Part shown: one piece after another, positions 25,819 to 35,035 of the stretch | Position numbering within the stretch: position 1 is the stretch's first letter | Layout: each line of letters opens with the position of its first letter | Assembly (NCBI GenBank): GCA_026936045.1 | Contig: JAIXKU010000206.1 | Location: forward strand, 1 to 37,844 | DNA: 37,844 bases | Origin: Flavobacteriales bacterium | GTDB taxonomy: Bacteria > Bacteroidota > Bacteroidia > CAIKAF01 | Direction: 5' to 3' | Notes under the pieces: generated by a model | Seen by the model: the letters and a program-made list of their open reading frames with translations, nothing else | Database searches by the model: none | Told to the model about the DNA's origin: nothing | Position numbers and translations under genes: made by a program

Positions 25819-26772
25819 GAAGTACAAGATCCTTTAAAAAGTTTAGCTCTAAAATCTTACTCTTCGGAGAGTATAGCATCATTCATAACTCTATGGGATT
25901 AAGTATTCCCTACGAGGCTTTTGAGGGGAAGTTTACGTTCTCTCCCGATAAGCTCAATGTAGAAGAAGCAACAGCTTCCAATCAGAGTTTACAGGCATTT
26001 GCGACATATCTACGTCAGTTGATGGACGATAATAAATTGCTGTTTACCTGTGATATTGACCAGATGGAAGAGGATATACTGTCAAGGGATTGTTTTTGAC
26101 AGTAGTATTCCTCAAGGTTATGGCGTGGGTAGTTCTGGTGCTTTGGTTGCTGCCGTTTATGACCGTTATGGATTGGATAAAATTACGTACGATCCGACAC
26201 TTTCAGGCAAACTGATTATCCGTCTTAAAGATATTTTTGCGCAGATGGAGAGTTATTTTCATGGTAAAAGTTCTGGCATGGATCCGTTGATTTGTTATAT
26301 GAATCATCCGATGCTTATTCAAAGTAAGGATGCCATAGATCCGGTTGGTATGCCGCCGGCCAGTCAGACCGGAAAAGGCGCTATTTTCCTTATTAATACA
26401 GGTGAGGTAGGAGAGACTCAGCCTTTGGTTAATCTATTTTTGGATAAATGCAAAGAGGAAGGTTTTACTCACGTGATTAAGAATGAGTTAATCCCTTTTA
26501 ATAATAATTGTATCAAGGCTTTCCTAAAAGGAGAAGCCAAAGATTTATTTTCCAATCTTAAAGCCTTATCCGGCTTCTTGTTGAGCAATTTGGCACCTAT
26601 GATACCAAGACGCTACAGAAAGATTTGGCAAAAGGGGCTTGAAACAGAAGCCTATTATCTCAAATTATGTGGCTCCGGCGGTGGCGGTTATATTTTGGGT
26701 TTTACAGAAGATTTAGAGAAAGCGCATAAGGAGCTGAAAGACCATGATATACAGGTGATTCATTGCTTCTGA
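25815..26772 (+). pseudogene. Mevalonate kinase-like GHMP kinase, frameshifted
   Basis: The first frame (25815-26099) encodes the N-terminus, with FSSKILLFGEYSIIHNSMGL, and stops at 26097-26099. The rest, in the next frame, begins near 26082 with GIVFDSSIPQGYGVGSSGAL (GHMP ATP-loop). It continues through QMESYFHGKSSGMDPLICY to the C-terminal GSGGGGYILGF, ending at 26772. Homology is continuous across 26079-26090 (CTGTCAAGGG). Removing one base there or adding two rejoins the frames to about 318 residues, normal for Bacteroidetes mevalonate kinase. Everything else looks intact, so a sequencing error or a recent mutation is likelier than old decay. It is coupled to mvaD by ATGA. Phosphorylation of mevalonate is the family role. 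Confidence 0.85.
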
Positions 26773-26829
26773 TTGTTTTTTTAGCTTCCATTCCTATTCT
26801 TGTCTCATTGCTTTATGTTTCTTTGTTCT

Positions 26830-28443
26830 ATGAATAACGTAAGGGGAGTCATTTTTCTGTTGGCAATGGCTATGGTTTGGTTTTCATGCCGAAAATCGGC
26901 ATCGAACGAGAAGCAAATCTTTCGGTATAACGATTTGGCGGGCATTACATCGCTTGATCCTGCTTTTGCTAATAATTTATCTAATATTTGGGCTGTACAA
27001 CAACTATACAATAGTTTACTACAGTTTGATGACAACCTTCAGATTCAGCCTTGTATTGCAAAACGTTGGGAGGCATCTGATGATAACACGCTTTTCACTT
27101 GTTATTTGCGCGATGACGTTTATTTTCATCCGGCACCTTGTTTTACCGGACCTCGCAAACTCGTTGCTTCTGATGTTCAATTTACGTTTAACCGATTACT
27201 GCAAACAGGGAACGCTACTTGGGTCACATCTTATATTCAGCGTAATGAAAATGATAGTTTACTCATTGATTGTCCGAACGACAGCACCGTCACTTTTCAT
27301 TTGCAGCGATCGTTTATGCCTTTTGTACAGATATTAGCCCTTCCGATGGTAGGAATTGTACCCGAAGAAGCGTTGATATTCTATGGCCAGGACTTTGGCC
27401 GAAACCCTGTCGGTACCGGTCCATTCCTTATGAAAAGATGGGTTGAGAATGAGAAATTAGTCCTGTCTAAAAATAACTCATATTTTGAGTGTGATTCTTT
27501 GGGAAACAGCTTGCCTTATATTGATGGCGTAGCGATTAGTTTTATTAAAGATCCTCAAACGGTATTATTAGGTTTTATGACTGGTTCTTTTGATATGCTA
27601 AGTGGTATGGAAAAGCCGTATAGAGAAACATTGGTCAATGAGCAGGGCGATTTGAAGACCTCATTCAGGGCGGATATGGACTTGTTAAGAATCCCCTTTT
27701 TAAATACGGAGTATATTGGTTTTAATCTAACATCCGAGCCTAATCATTCGCTTCGGTATCCGCAGGTACGTCAGGCCTTACATTTGGTTTTGGATAAACA
27801 GATGATAACCAAATACGTGCGCAGAGATGTGGGCATTCCTGCTTATCAAGGGTTCTTACCGCCTTCTTTGCAAGTTGTTTCTTGGCCAACACGTTATGAC
27901 CGACCCAATCGTACAACAGCTCTGCAATTATTACAAGAAGTAGGCTACGAGCATCCTTCAATGGTTGATCCTTTTACGTTGTATTGTGACCCGTTGAGCG
28001 CCGATGTTTATACGCAACTAGTGAACCAATGGAGGCGAGAAGGTTTTCGTGTGAAGCTGGAAGTAATAGACCGTCCCACGCTGAGAAGTCAGCTGGCCAA
28101 AGGCCAACTCTTGTGTTTTAGGGCGTCCTGGATAGCAGATTTTCCGGATCCGAATACCTATTTATCGTTATTTTATTCGCCTAATTTCAGTCCGCGAGGC
28201 CCTAATTATACGCATTTCCATAATGTGAAAGCCGACCAATTATTTGAACAATCCATGTCAGAAACGGATGATAGTTTAAGAATGGCGATGTATCGTGAGA
28301 TGTATGCATTGGTAGAGGCAGAGTCGCCGGTAATTCCGGTTTATTACGATGAGGTAATTCGGTTTGTAAGACATCGCGTGTCAGGATTAGGTATTAATGC
28401 TATGAATCTTCTTTTATTGAAGAGCGTTAAGATACAATCATAA
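26830..28443 (+). CDS. Family 5 (peptide/nickel-type) solute-binding lipoprotein
   Basis: The protein has about 537 residues from ATG 26830; the in-frame TTG 26800 would push the signal inward. A lipoprotein signal (FLLAMAMVWFSC) gives lipidated Cys at about residue 20. The mature protein is an SBP_bac_5 domain: SLDPAFANNLSNIWAVQQLY, the signature region CIAKRWEASDD ... FTCYLRDDVYFHP, GRNPVGTGPFLMKRW and, near the end, DSLRMAMYREMYALVEAESP. It would bind oligopeptides or similar ligands for an ABC importer, but no permease or ATPase genes are adjacent in this window. It is 57 bases after the mevalonate kinase gene. It converges on the ribosomal operon. Confidence 0.92.
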   Translation: MNNVRGVIFLLAMAMVWFSCRKSASNEKQIFRYNDLAGITSLDPAFANNLSNIWAVQQLYNSLLQFDDNLQIQPCIAKRWEASDDNTLFTCYLRDDVYFHPAPCFTGPRKLVASDVQFTFNRLLQTGNATWVTSYIQRNENDSLLIDCPNDSTVTFHLQRSFMPFVQILALPMVGIVPEEALIFYGQDFGRNPVGTGPFLMKRWVENEKLVLSKNNSYFECDSLGNSLPYIDGVAISFIKDPQTVLLGFMTGSFDMLSGMEKPYRETLVNEQGDLKTSFRADMDLLRIPFLNTEYIGFNLTSEPNHSLRYPQVRQALHLVLDKQMITKYVRRDVGIPAYQGFLPPSLQVVSWPTRYDRPNRTTALQLLQEVGYEHPSMVDPFTLYCDPLSADVYTQLVNQWRREGFRVKLEVIDRPTLRSQLAKGQLLCFRASWIADFPDPNTYLSLFYSPNFSPRGPNYTHFHNVKADQLFEQSMSETDDSLRMAMYREMYALVEAESPVIPVYYDEVIRFVRHRVSGLGINAMNLLLLKSVKIQS

Positions 28444-28466
28444 AAAAAGCCACTATTAAAGTGGCT
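28442..28466 (-). terminator. Rho-independent terminator of the S10 operon
   Basis: Arms AGCCACT (28448-28454) and AGTGGCT (28460-28466) enclose a five-base loop. The A-run at 28442-28448 is a T-run on the minus strand, after the stem, so this terminates transcription coming from rpmC, 24 bases downstream of its stop. The plus side lacks a T-run. Confidence 0.88.
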
Positions 28467-28489
28467 CTCAAACATACATTTATGATTTT

Positions 28490-28684
28490 TTATTTGCTGA
28501 GTGAGCGTTTCTTCTTTTCTGTCAGCAAACGTGCAATATCCTTTCTGTTTTTACGAATCAACATCGGGTTTTCAAGTGGAGAAATGACATGATTCATTTT
28601 TTGCTTAGACAATTGTTCGCGAATAAAATCTATTTTTTCGTATAATTCTTTGTCAGCTAGCTCTTTTATTTCTGATGATTTCAT
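28490..28684 (-). CDS. rpmC: 50S ribosomal protein L29
   Basis: The protein has 64 residues from ATG 28684. The longer in-frame version starting at 28732 would overlap rplP by 29 bases and add a non-homologous N-terminus. It has the L29 two-helix pattern: MKSSEIKELADKELYEKIDF, EQLSKQKMNHVISPLENPML and RKNRKDIARLLTE. It is the last gene of this operon and is followed by a terminator. The usual next gene, rpsQ (S17), is not here. Confidence 0.92.
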   Translation of the reverse strand: MKSSEIKELADKELYEKIDFIREQLSKQKMNHVISPLENPMLIRKNRKDIARLLTEKKKRSLSK

Positions 28685-28703
28685 GATTGTCGAGTTTTTA
28701 AGA

Positions 28704-29123
28704 TTATTCAGTATAGTCTCTACGGGTAACAAATTTTGTTTTAACCGGTAATTTCTGAGCAGCCAATCGCATAGCTTCCTGAGCTACGATCAAGGGTACG
28801 CCATCAATTTCAAAAAGGATACGACCCGGTTTAACAACGGCAGCCCAAAATTCAGGGTTCCCTTTACCTTTACCCATACGAACCTCAGCCGGTTTTTTAG
28901 TGATAGGCTTATCAGGAAATACGCGAATCCAAACCTGACCTTCTCTTTTCATGAAACGGTTCATCGCTACCCTGGCTGCTTCCAATTGACGGGAAGTCAT
29001 CCATACTGTTTCAAGTGACTTTAGTGCAAATGAACCAAAAGCGATATCTGTCCCGCGGTGAGCATCACCCGGCATTCTGCCTTTTTGTACTTTTCTATAT
29101 TTTGTTCTCTTCGGCTGTAACAT
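28704..29123 (-). CDS. rplP: 50S ribosomal protein L16
   Basis: A 139-residue protein of normal length. Conserved parts are [69 protein letters not shown] and [17 protein letters not shown]16 helps form the A-site region of the 23S rRNA. Its start is 28 bases after the rpsC stop, and rpmC begins 19 bases downstream: canonical order. Confidence 0.97.
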   Translation of the reverse strand: MLQPKRTKYRKVQKGRMPGDAHRGTDIAFGSFALKSLETVWMTSRQLEAARVAMNRFMKREGQVWIRVFPDKPITKKPAEVRMGKGKGNPEFWAAVVKPGRILFEIDGVPLIVAQEAMRLAAQKLPVKTKFVTRRDYTE

Positions 29124-29151
29124 CTCAGCTTATTTTTTAATTAATTCAAAC

Positions 29152-29868
29152 TTAGTTTTTCTTTTTTCTGCTGCGAGGTGCTGCCACACCGGTAGGTGCT
29201 TTTGTTTGCTTACTTGCAGTAATATTAGGTGATAAGTCACGCTTACCATATACTTCGCCTAAACAAATCCATACTTTAATACCAATTCGACCATAGGTTG
29301 TATGTGCTTCGGCATTAAAATAATCAATATCGGCTCGGAATGTATGTAAAGGAATACGTCCATCTTTAAGGTGCTCGCGTCGTGCAATTTCAGCACCTCC
29401 CAAACGGCCTGAAACACTTACTTTGATACCTTCAGCACCCATACGCATAGTAGAAGCAATAGCCATTTTAATGGCGCGACGATATGAACTTCGTCCCTCA
29501 ATCTGCTTAGCAATAGAATCGGCAACTAAACGGGCATCTAACTCCGGTCTTTTTATTTCGGAAATATTGATTTGAATCTCTTTGCGTGTAATTTTCTTTA
29601 ATTCTTCGCGCAATTTGTCCACTTCCTGTCCACCTTTACCGATGATAATACCCGGACGTGCTGTGTAAACAGTGATGGTTACCAGTTTTTGTGTGCGTTC
29701 AATCACTATTTTAGAAACGCTGGCTTTTGCTAAACGTGTACGCAAGTAATTGCGTATCTCTTCATCTTCTACCAGTTTCTCGGTAAAGTTAGTGCCGCCG
29801 TACCAGCTGGATTCCCATCCGCGAATGTAACCTAAGCGTATCCCGATTGGATTTGTTTTCTGTCCCAT
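29152..29868 (-). CDS. rpsC: 30S ribosomal protein S3
   Basis: A 238-residue protein: [20 protein letters not shown] at the N-terminus, a type II KH domain with [19 protein letters not shown], and the C-terminal [20 protein letters not shown] and [21 protein letters not shown] basic tail (APRSRKKKN) ends the protein. S3 lies at the mRNA entry channel and contributes to helicase activity. It is 16 bases after the rplV stop in the standard operon order. Confidence 0.97.
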   Translation of the reverse strand: MGQKTNPIGIRLGYIRGWESSWYGGTNFTEKLVEDEEIRNYLRTRLAKASVSKIVIERTQKLVTITVYTARPGIIIGKGGQEVDKLREELKKITRKEIQINISEIKRPELDARLVADSIAKQIEGRSSYRRAIKMAIASTMRMGAEGIKVSVSGRLGGAEIARREHLKDGRIPLHTFRADIDYFNAEAHTTYGRIGIKVWICLGEVYGKRDLSPNITASKQTKAPTGVAAPRSRKKKN

Positions 29869-29884
29869 TTCCTATTATTAATGC

Positions 29885-30310
29885 TTATTCTGTTTCTACT
29901 GTTTCTGTTTTCTCAACGGCTTTTTTTGTATCCACTATAAGTGTTACATGGTTTGAACGCTTGCGAATGCGGTGTGCTCTACCTTGTGGAGCAGGTTGTA
30001 CTCGCTTTAAAACGCGACCACCATCTACAAAAACAGCGCTTACATACAAATCACTATCATTAGCTCTCAAACCTGATTTTTGTTCGTAATTTGAGATGGC
30101 TGAACGAAGTAGTTTTTCCATAGATTTGGCAGCCTCTTTTCTGGTGAATTGCAAAGTATCTAATGCTTTGTTGGCATCCATACCTCTGATTAAATCAGCT
30201 ACCAAGCGCATCTTGCGTGGTGAGCTCGGACAATTGTTCAACTTGGCTATATAAGTTGTCTTTCTTTCTTCCTTACGCTTTACAGCCGACTCGTGTTTTC
30301 TTGATCCCAT
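29885..30310 (-). CDS. rplV: 50S ribosomal protein L22
   Basis: A 141-residue protein with the L22 core ([40 protein letters not shown]) and the beta-hairpin tip region ([20 protein letters not shown]) that lines the peptide exit tunnel, the site of macrolide-resistance changes. An extra basic N-terminus ([18 protein letters not shown]) and an acidic, Thr/Glu-rich C-terminal tail lie outside the core. It is located between rpsS and rpsC as expected. Confidence 0.96.
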   Translation of the reverse strand: MGSRKHESAVKRKEERKTTYIAKLNNCPSSPRKMRLVADLIRGMDANKALDTLQFTRKEAAKSMEKLLRSAISNYEQKSGLRANDSDLYVSAVFVDGGRVLKRVQPAPQGRAHRIRKRSNHVTLIVDTKKAVEKTETVETE

Positions 30311-30330
30311 GACGTGTAATTTCTATATTA

Positions 30331-30612
30331 TTACTTCTTGCCTTTATCTTTTCGTTGTCCAGCATGTCCTCTCCATGTACGGGTTGGTGCAAATTCACCT
30401 AATTTATGTCCTACCATGTTTTCGGTCACATATACCGGAATAAACTTATTCCCGTTATGAACAGCTAGTGTGTGTCCTACGAAATCCGGTGTAATCATTG
30501 AGCGTCGGCTCCATGTTTTGATTACATTCTTTTTACCTGCTTCGTTTTGATCCAATACTCTTTTTTCGAGTTTGAAATCTACAAATGGACCTTTTTTTAA
30601 TGAACGTGCCAT
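30331..30612 (-). CDS. rpsS: 30S ribosomal protein S19
   Basis: A 93-residue protein, normal length. Conserved sequence includes [60 protein letters not shown] and the C-terminal [13 protein letters not shown]19 binds 16S rRNA in the head of the small subunit near the A site. The gap to the preceding rplB is five bases. Confidence 0.97.
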   Translation of the reverse strand: MARSLKKGPFVDFKLEKRVLDQNEAGKKNVIKTWSRRSMITPDFVGHTLAVHNGNKFIPVYVTENMVGHKLGEFAPTRTWRGHAGQRKDKGKK

Positions 30613-30617
30613 ATTAT

Positions 30618-31442
30618 TTATTTCTTCCGTCTTTCAATTATATACTTTGATGAACTTTTCTTCGGTGCTCTAGTCTTGTAACCTTTAGCAGGCAATCCTT
30701 TTCTTGAACGTGGATGACCGCCGGATGCTCTTCCTTCACCACCACCCATTGGGTGATCTACAGGGTTCATAGCTACACCTCTTGTACGTGGACGACGACC
30801 TAACCAACGGTTGCGGCCAGCCTTGCCGTGCACCACCAAACTGTGTTCGGCGTTAGATACAGCACCTATCACTGCTTTGCAAGTGGTAAGTATCATGCGC
30901 GTTTCGCCTGAAGGCATTTTTACAATCGCATATTTACCGTCGCGGGCAGATAGTTGCGCACCGGATCCCGCGCTGCGACAAATAGATGCGCCTTTACCCG
31001 GCTGCATCTCAATATTATGAATAACAGATCCAAGAGGTATTTCAGCTAAGGGAAGGGCATTGCCGATATCAGGTGAAACACCTTTACCGGATACAACGGA
31101 TTGACCAACCTTAAGACCTTGAGGCGCCAAAATATATCGTTTCTCTCCATCGGCATATACCAAAAGAGCAATACGAGCCGTACGATTAGGATCGTATTCT
31201 ATCGTTTTTACGGAAGCGGTAATGCCGTCTTTGTTTCTTTTAAAATCAATTAGACGATACTGCTTTTTATGACCACCACCAATATAACGTGATGTCATCT
31301 TTCCATCAGAGTTTCTCCCCCCTGATCGTTTATTAGGAAGAACCAAGCTTTTCTCAGGTCGAGAAGCCGTGATTTCGGAAAAATCATTTCCTACTTTAAA
31401 CCTTGAACCGGGTGTGACCGGATTAAATTTTCTTACGCCCAT
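30618..31442 (-). CDS. rplB: 50S ribosomal protein L2
   Basis: A 274-residue protein, full length. Features are the N-terminal [77 protein letters not shown] and [20 protein letters not shown], the last containing the conserved His needed for peptidyl transfer. L2 binds 23S rRNA near the peptidyl-transferase centre. Gaps to rplW (six bases) and rpsS (five bases) show tight operon packing. Confidence 0.98.
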   Translation of the reverse strand: MGVRKFNPVTPGSRFKVGNDFSEITASRPEKSLVLPNKRSGGRNSDGKMTSRYIGGGHKKQYRLIDFKRNKDGITASVKTIEYDPNRTARIALLVYADGEKRYILAPQGLKVGQSVVSGKGVSPDIGNALPLAEIPLGSVIHNIEMQPGKGASICRSAGSGAQLSARDGKYAIVKMPSGETRMILTTCKAVIGAVSNAEHSLVVHGKAGRNRWLGRRPRTRGVAMNPVDHPMGGGEGRASGGHPRSRKGLPAKGYKTRAPKKSSSKYIIERRKK

Positions 31443-31448
31443 ATTCTA

Positions 31449-31739
31449 TCAAATGTTTGAGAAGAAATCGATTGTCTCGCCATCCTTCAGGGTTACTATT
31501 GCTTTCTTAAATGCATTTTTGCGCCCAGACGAAAAACCTCGTTTGGTATAGCGCACAGATTTTTTTCCAATATAATTCATGGTGTTCACATCTGTTATGC
31601 TTACGCCATACATGGACTCTATTGCTGTTTTGATTTCGAGTTTGTTGGCTCTTTTGTCCACACGAAACCCATACCGCTGCTTGGCAGCCATAGCGGTCAT
31701 CTTTTCTGTGATAATAGGCTTAATAAGATTTGTTGCCAT
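31449..31739 (-). CDS. rplW: 50S ribosomal protein L23
   Basis: A 96-residue protein with the typical start NLIKPIITEKMTAMAAKQRY, the rRNA-binding core RVDKRANKLEIKTAIESMYG, and the loop VNTMNYIGKKSVRYTKRGF, ending with KKAIVTLKDGETIDFF. L23 sits at the tunnel exit and docks trigger factor and SRP. Two bases separate it from rplD. Confidence 0.96.
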   Translation of the reverse strand: MATNLIKPIITEKMTAMAAKQRYGFRVDKRANKLEIKTAIESMYGVSITDVNTMNYIGKKSVRYTKRGFSSGRKNAFKKAIVTLKDGETIDFFSNI

Positions 31740-31741
31740 GA

Positions 31742-32371
31742 TTACTTGCTTAACAGATTATCAATTGTGGTTAAGGATTCTTCTAAAATAAACAACTTGT
31801 TGGCATCTAGCACTTCGTATGTGTTTAACTCAGATGCTGTGATAACATTGGCAGAAGCGATGTTTCTTGAAGAAAGATAAACTTCAAGGTTGCGATCAGG
31901 CAAAACCAAAAGCGATTTGGTTGTATTAGCTTCAAAGTTCTTTAAAAAGGACTCAAAACTTTTGGTTTTCGGAGTGTCTATTTTAAAGCTGTCTAAAATA
32001 GTGATAGCCCCTTCTTTCGCTTTGTATGAAAGTGCCGACTTACGCGCCAATTGCTTTAATTTTTTATTCAGCTTGAAGCTGTAATCGCGTGGTTCTGGTC
32101 CAAAAACACGACCACCGCCACGATACAAAGGGTTCTTAATGCTACCTTTACGTGAACCGCCGGTGCCTTTTTGCTTGTGCAACTTGCGTGTTGAGCCATG
32201 CACTTCGTTACGCTGCTTAGATTTGTGTGTGCCTTGACGACCATTGGCTAGATGTTGTTTAACATCCAAATAAATAGCATGATCATTAGGCTCGATACTA
32301 AAAATAGCATCATTCAACCGCGCTTTTTTGCCGGTTTCTTTACCTTCTATTGAATATATTGACAGTTCCAT
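31742..32371 (-). CDS. rplD: 50S ribosomal protein L4
   Basis: A 209-residue protein. The N-terminal EIPD-like region is MELSIYSIEGKETGKKARLN. The exit-tunnel loop carries GTHKSKQRNEVHGSTRKLHK, QKGTGGSRKGSIKNPLYRGG and GRVFGPEPRDYSFKLNKKLK. The C-terminal half has the usual helical/beta pattern (LLVLPDRNLEVYLSSRNI). In E. coli, L4 also represses its own operon; whether that happens here is unknown. Two bases separate it from rplC. Confidence 0.96.
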   Translation of the reverse strand: MELSIYSIEGKETGKKARLNDAIFSIEPNDHAIYLDVKQHLANGRQGTHKSKQRNEVHGSTRKLHKQKGTGGSRKGSIKNPLYRGGGRVFGPEPRDYSFKLNKKLKQLARKSALSYKAKEGAITILDSFKIDTPKTKSFESFLKNFEANTTKSLLVLPDRNLEVYLSSRNIASANVITASELNTYEVLDANKLFILEESLTTIDNLLSK

Positions 32372-32373
32372 AA

Positions 32374-32991
32374 TTACTTCTCAATTATCACGTAAGACCC
32401 TTTGTAACCCGGTATATTGCCGCTTACAACTAAAATATTTTCTTCGGCTATCACTTTCAACACCTGTAAGTTTTGCGCTTTAACGCGATCACCTCCGGTA
32501 CGCCCGGCCATTCTCAGACCTTTAAATACTCTTGAGGGGAAAGACGACGCACCTAATGATCCCGGGTGGCGCTGACGATTGTGCTGACCGTGTGTACGGC
32601 CACCTACACCGGAAAATCCATGACGCTTAACAACGCCCTGAAACCCTTTCCCTTTTGAGGTACCTACCACATCCACATATTCACCTTCCTGGAAATACTC
32701 GGCTGTTAATACATCGCCTAATTTGAATTCGCCTTCCATACGACGGAATTCTACGGTTTTGCGCATAGGTGCAGAACCGGCTTTTTTGTAATGACCGGAT
32801 TCGGCTTTAGTGGTATGCTTTTCTTTCTTTTCGTCAAACGAAAGCTGAATTGAATCGTAGCCTTCTTTTTCCTGTGTCTTGATTTGAGTAATCACACATG
32901 GACCAGCTTCAATAATCGTACAAGGTACTATTTGACCTTTTTCGTTATAAATGCTTGTCATCCCAATCTTCTTGCCAATGAGTCCTGACAT
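32374..32991 (-). CDS. rplC: 50S ribosomal protein L3
   Basis: The protein has 205 residues from ATG 32991 ([20 protein letters not shown]), the family start; the in-frame ATG at 33030 would add 13 residues absent from L3. Signature region: [40 protein letters not shown] and [17 protein letters not shown]3 binds near the 3' end of 23S rRNA and starts large-subunit assembly. The 56 bases to rpsJ form the longest gap inside this operon. Confidence 0.97.
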   Translation of the reverse strand: MSGLIGKKIGMTSIYNEKGQIVPCTIIEAGPCVITQIKTQEKEGYDSIQLSFDEKKEKHTTKAESGHYKKAGSAPMRKTVEFRRMEGEFKLGDVLTAEYFQEGEYVDVVGTSKGKGFQGVVKRHGFSGVGGRTHGQHNRQRHPGSLGASSFPSRVFKGLRMAGRTGGDRVKAQNLQVLKVIAEENILVVSGNIPGYKGSYVIIEK

Positions 32992-33047
32992 TTTCTTCTT
33001 TGTTGTGGCAGCGGAGGCGAAAAGCCTCATGCCCTGTTATACTTATT

Positions 33048-33350
33048 TTATTTAATTTCTACTTCTACGCCACTGGGTAATTCCAGCTTCATCAATGCAT
33101 CAATAGTTTTGGTTGATGAATTATAGATATCCATCAATCGTTTATATGTACTTAGTTCGAATTGCTCTCTGGATTTTTTGTTGACGTGGGGTGAACGTAA
33201 TACCGTAAAAATACGCTTGTGCGAAGGAAGTGGGATAGGCCCGTTAACAACGGCTCCTGTTGATTTTACGGTCTTTACAATCTTTTCAGCGGATTTGTCC
33301 ACCAAATTGTGATCATACGATTTCAACTTTATCCTGATTTTCTGGCTCAT
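33048..33350 (-). CDS. rpsJ: 30S ribosomal protein S10
   Basis: A 100-residue protein with S10 blocks: [60 protein letters not shown] and the final [13 protein letters not shown]10 also binds NusB in antitermination. It is the first gene of the unit here, with a promoter 51-81 bases upstream. In many Bacteroidetes rpsL-rpsG-fusA precede it; here a divergent gene lies upstream instead. Confidence 0.97.
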   Translation of the reverse strand: MSQKIRIKLKSYDHNLVDKSAEKIVKTVKSTGAVVNGPIPLPSHKRIFTVLRSPHVNKKSREQFELSTYKRLMDIYNSSTKTIDALMKLELPSGVEVEIK

Positions 33351-33400
33351 AGAACTGTTTACTAATAACTAAATACAACTTAGCCCCAAAAACGGGCTTG

Positions 33401-33431
33401 CAAAGGTGCAGTTATTTTTTTTAATATCCAA
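33401..33431 (-). promoter_or_regulatory. Promoter of the S10 ribosomal operon
   Basis: On the minus strand, TTG (33431-33429), 20 bases, CACCTTTG (33408-33401), a one-mismatch TAnnTTTG. Just downstream, AGCCC (33382-33386) and GGGCT (33394-33398) form a small stem around the expected transcription start. Confidence 0.65.
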
Positions 33432-33644
33432 CATCCTTGTTAATTTTTTTTTATTCAATGGCATTATACTATTGCCTTCTTGAAGAGTCTTTAAGAGAGT
33501 TTTATTTTCTTAATAGTTTTTTTCCGTTTTTTACAATGCTGGTATACAGTGATTTAAATTGTTTGCTGATTAATATTCATCCCAGATTTACTTTATCGAA
33601 AAAAAATGCTTAGCATTGTTTGAGAATAACTTATAAGCAATAAA

Positions 33645-34214
33645 ATGGCTATTACCGGGAAACAGTTTTTAATCAGAAGGAAGTTTCTGAAATTACTAGG
33701 TGCAGATTTTCAGGTTTTTGACGAAAATCAACGCCAAATTCTTTTTGCCCATCTCAAAGCTTTTAAATGGAAGGAAGATATTACGCTTTATTCCGATGAG
33801 TCCAAAACCGAAGCAGTTATTCAAATTAAGGCCAGGCAAATCATTGATTTCTCAGCAGCTTATGATTTTTTTGACAGTAAAACAGGAATGAAGATTGGTG
33901 CTGCCAAGCGTAAGGGATGGAAATCCATCCTTCGTGATGAATGGATAATAATGGATGTGGATGACCGAGAGCTTGGTACGATAAAAGAAGACAGTACGAT
34001 GATGGCTTTATTAAGACGTTTTATTACGGCACTCATTCCGCAACGTTTTCATGTGATGATAAACAATGTTGAAGTCGCTCATTATCGAAACAATGTTAAT
34101 CCGTTTATAAGCAAGGTGCAGGTCGTGCTTCTTAAAGAGGAACCGGCTTTTCAACCGGCATTTGCCATTGCCATGGGTATTTTGCTATGTGCCATAGAAG
34201 GTAAACAGCATTAA
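33645..34214 (+). CDS. LURP-one/scramblase-related family protein
   Basis: A 189-residue protein without a signal peptide. Its alternating strand pattern (KQFLIRRKFLKLLGADFQVF, LYSDESKTEAVIQIKARQI, AYDFFDSKTGMKIGAAKRKG, DEWIIMDVDDRELGTIKEDS) resembles the tubby-like LURP-one-related / phospholipid-scramblase beta-barrel. The hydrophobic C-terminal helix (FAIAMGILLCAIEG) fits the central helix of that fold. The function of bacterial members is not established. It diverges from rpsJ across 294 bases. A perfect palindrome, AATGCT-T-AGCATT (33605-33617), lies 28 bases before its start; no clear TAnnTTTG box is seen. Confidence 0.65.
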   Translation: MAITGKQFLIRRKFLKLLGADFQVFDENQRQILFAHLKAFKWKEDITLYSDESKTEAVIQIKARQIIDFSAAYDFFDSKTGMKIGAAKRKGWKSILRDEWIIMDVDDRELGTIKEDSTMMALLRRFITALIPQRFHVMINNVEVAHYRNNVNPFISKVQVVLLKEEPAFQPAFAIAMGILLCAIEGKQH

Positions 34215-34258
34215 CGCACTTCCCTTTAGTATTTTTAACGGTTTTGGCCTTTTTTACA

Positions 34259-34289
34259 TTGTTTAGACAAGGCGTTGGACGTATCTTTG
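34259..34289 (+). promoter_or_regulatory. Promoter of the YceI lipoprotein gene
   Basis: TTG (34259-34261), 20 bases, TATCTTTG (34282-34289), 24 bases before ATG 34314. Both elements match the Bacteroidetes consensus, so the gene has its own promoter. Confidence 0.8.
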
Positions 34290-34313
34290 TCGCAAAATAA
34301 ATATTTTTAAATC

Positions 34314-34976
34314 ATGCAATTAACCAAGATTACAACAGGCGCGGCATTGGCTGTATTTTTATTAGCATCATGTGGAGGTAAGACCAATACCGTTCAGCTT
34401 GCTTCAGAGCAAGAAGTAGCTGTGGCTACAGAAGCATCGAAAGAATATGTCGTGGATGCGGCTTCCAGTATTTTGAAATGGAGAGGTTCTAAATTGACAA
34501 AAGATCATTTTGGTACGATTCAAATAGAATCGGGTAAGGTAAACTTAGAAAATGAGGCCATCAAAGCCGGTACTTTTTTGATTGATATGAAAACAATAGT
34601 GGTGGAGGATATAAAGGAGGAAGAATATAATGCCAAGCTGAGAAATCATTTAGCATCCGAAGATTTCTTCAATATTGATAAGTTTCCTACAGCAAAATTT
34701 GATATTACCTCCTCAGAAAAGTTGGCTACACCGGATGAGAAAGGAAATAACTATATCATCAAAGGTAATCTGACGATTAAAGATATAACCAAAAACATTT
34801 CTATACCGGCCAAGATAGATATTCAGGAAAATGCATTTCATACGGTGGCGGCTTTTGTCATTGATCGTACAGAATGGGATATTCGATTCAATTCAGGTAA
34901 GTTCTTTAAGGATTTGGGCGATAAAATGATTAATGATGCGATTGAGTTTGAGCTGACCTTAATTGCTAAATCATAA
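34314..34976 (+). CDS. YceI family lipoprotein
   Basis: A 220-residue protein with a lipoprotein signal (LAVFLLASCGG; Cys at about residue 20), a short linker and a YceI lipocalin-like barrel (about 45-218). Typical segments are YVVDAASSILKWRGSKL, HFGTIQIESGKVNLENEAI, ASEDFFNIDKFPTAKFDITS, GNLTIKDITKNISIPAKIDI and DRTEWDIRFNSGKFF. YceI domains bind isoprenoid lipids such as polyprenyl quinone-like molecules in a central pocket; here the domain is tethered to a membrane. The ligand is unknown. It is monocistronic, between its own promoter and a terminator. Confidence 0.93.
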   Translation: MQLTKITTGAALAVFLLASCGGKTNTVQLASEQEVAVATEASKEYVVDAASSILKWRGSKLTKDHFGTIQIESGKVNLENEAIKAGTFLIDMKTIVVEDIKEEEYNAKLRNHLASEDFFNIDKFPTAKFDITSSEKLATPDEKGNNYIIKGNLTIKDITKNISIPAKIDIQENAFHTVAAFVIDRTEWDIRFNSGKFFKDLGDKMINDAIEFELTLIAKS

Positions 34977-35001
34977 TATTTAACTGTTCTTTTCTAAGAT
35001 G

Positions 35002-35035
35002 AAGGGGGTGATTTTCGGGTTACCCCTTTCTTTTT
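35002..35035 (+). terminator. Rho-independent terminator after the YceI gene
   Basis: AAGGGG (35002-35007) pairs with CCCCTT (35023-35028), followed by TTTCTTTTT to 35035. It overlaps the last bases of the convergent serine-hydrolase gene. Confidence 0.7.

Noticed and set aside
28441-28466. Terminator for the plus-strand solute-binding gene
   Set aside because: The A-run precedes the stem on the plus strand; the T-run is on the minus strand, so it serves the ribosomal operon.
33382-33398. S10-leader regulatory RNA (L4-type autoregulation)
   Set aside because: The stem is five base pairs and the predicted transcription start falls within it, so a folded leader element is not supported.
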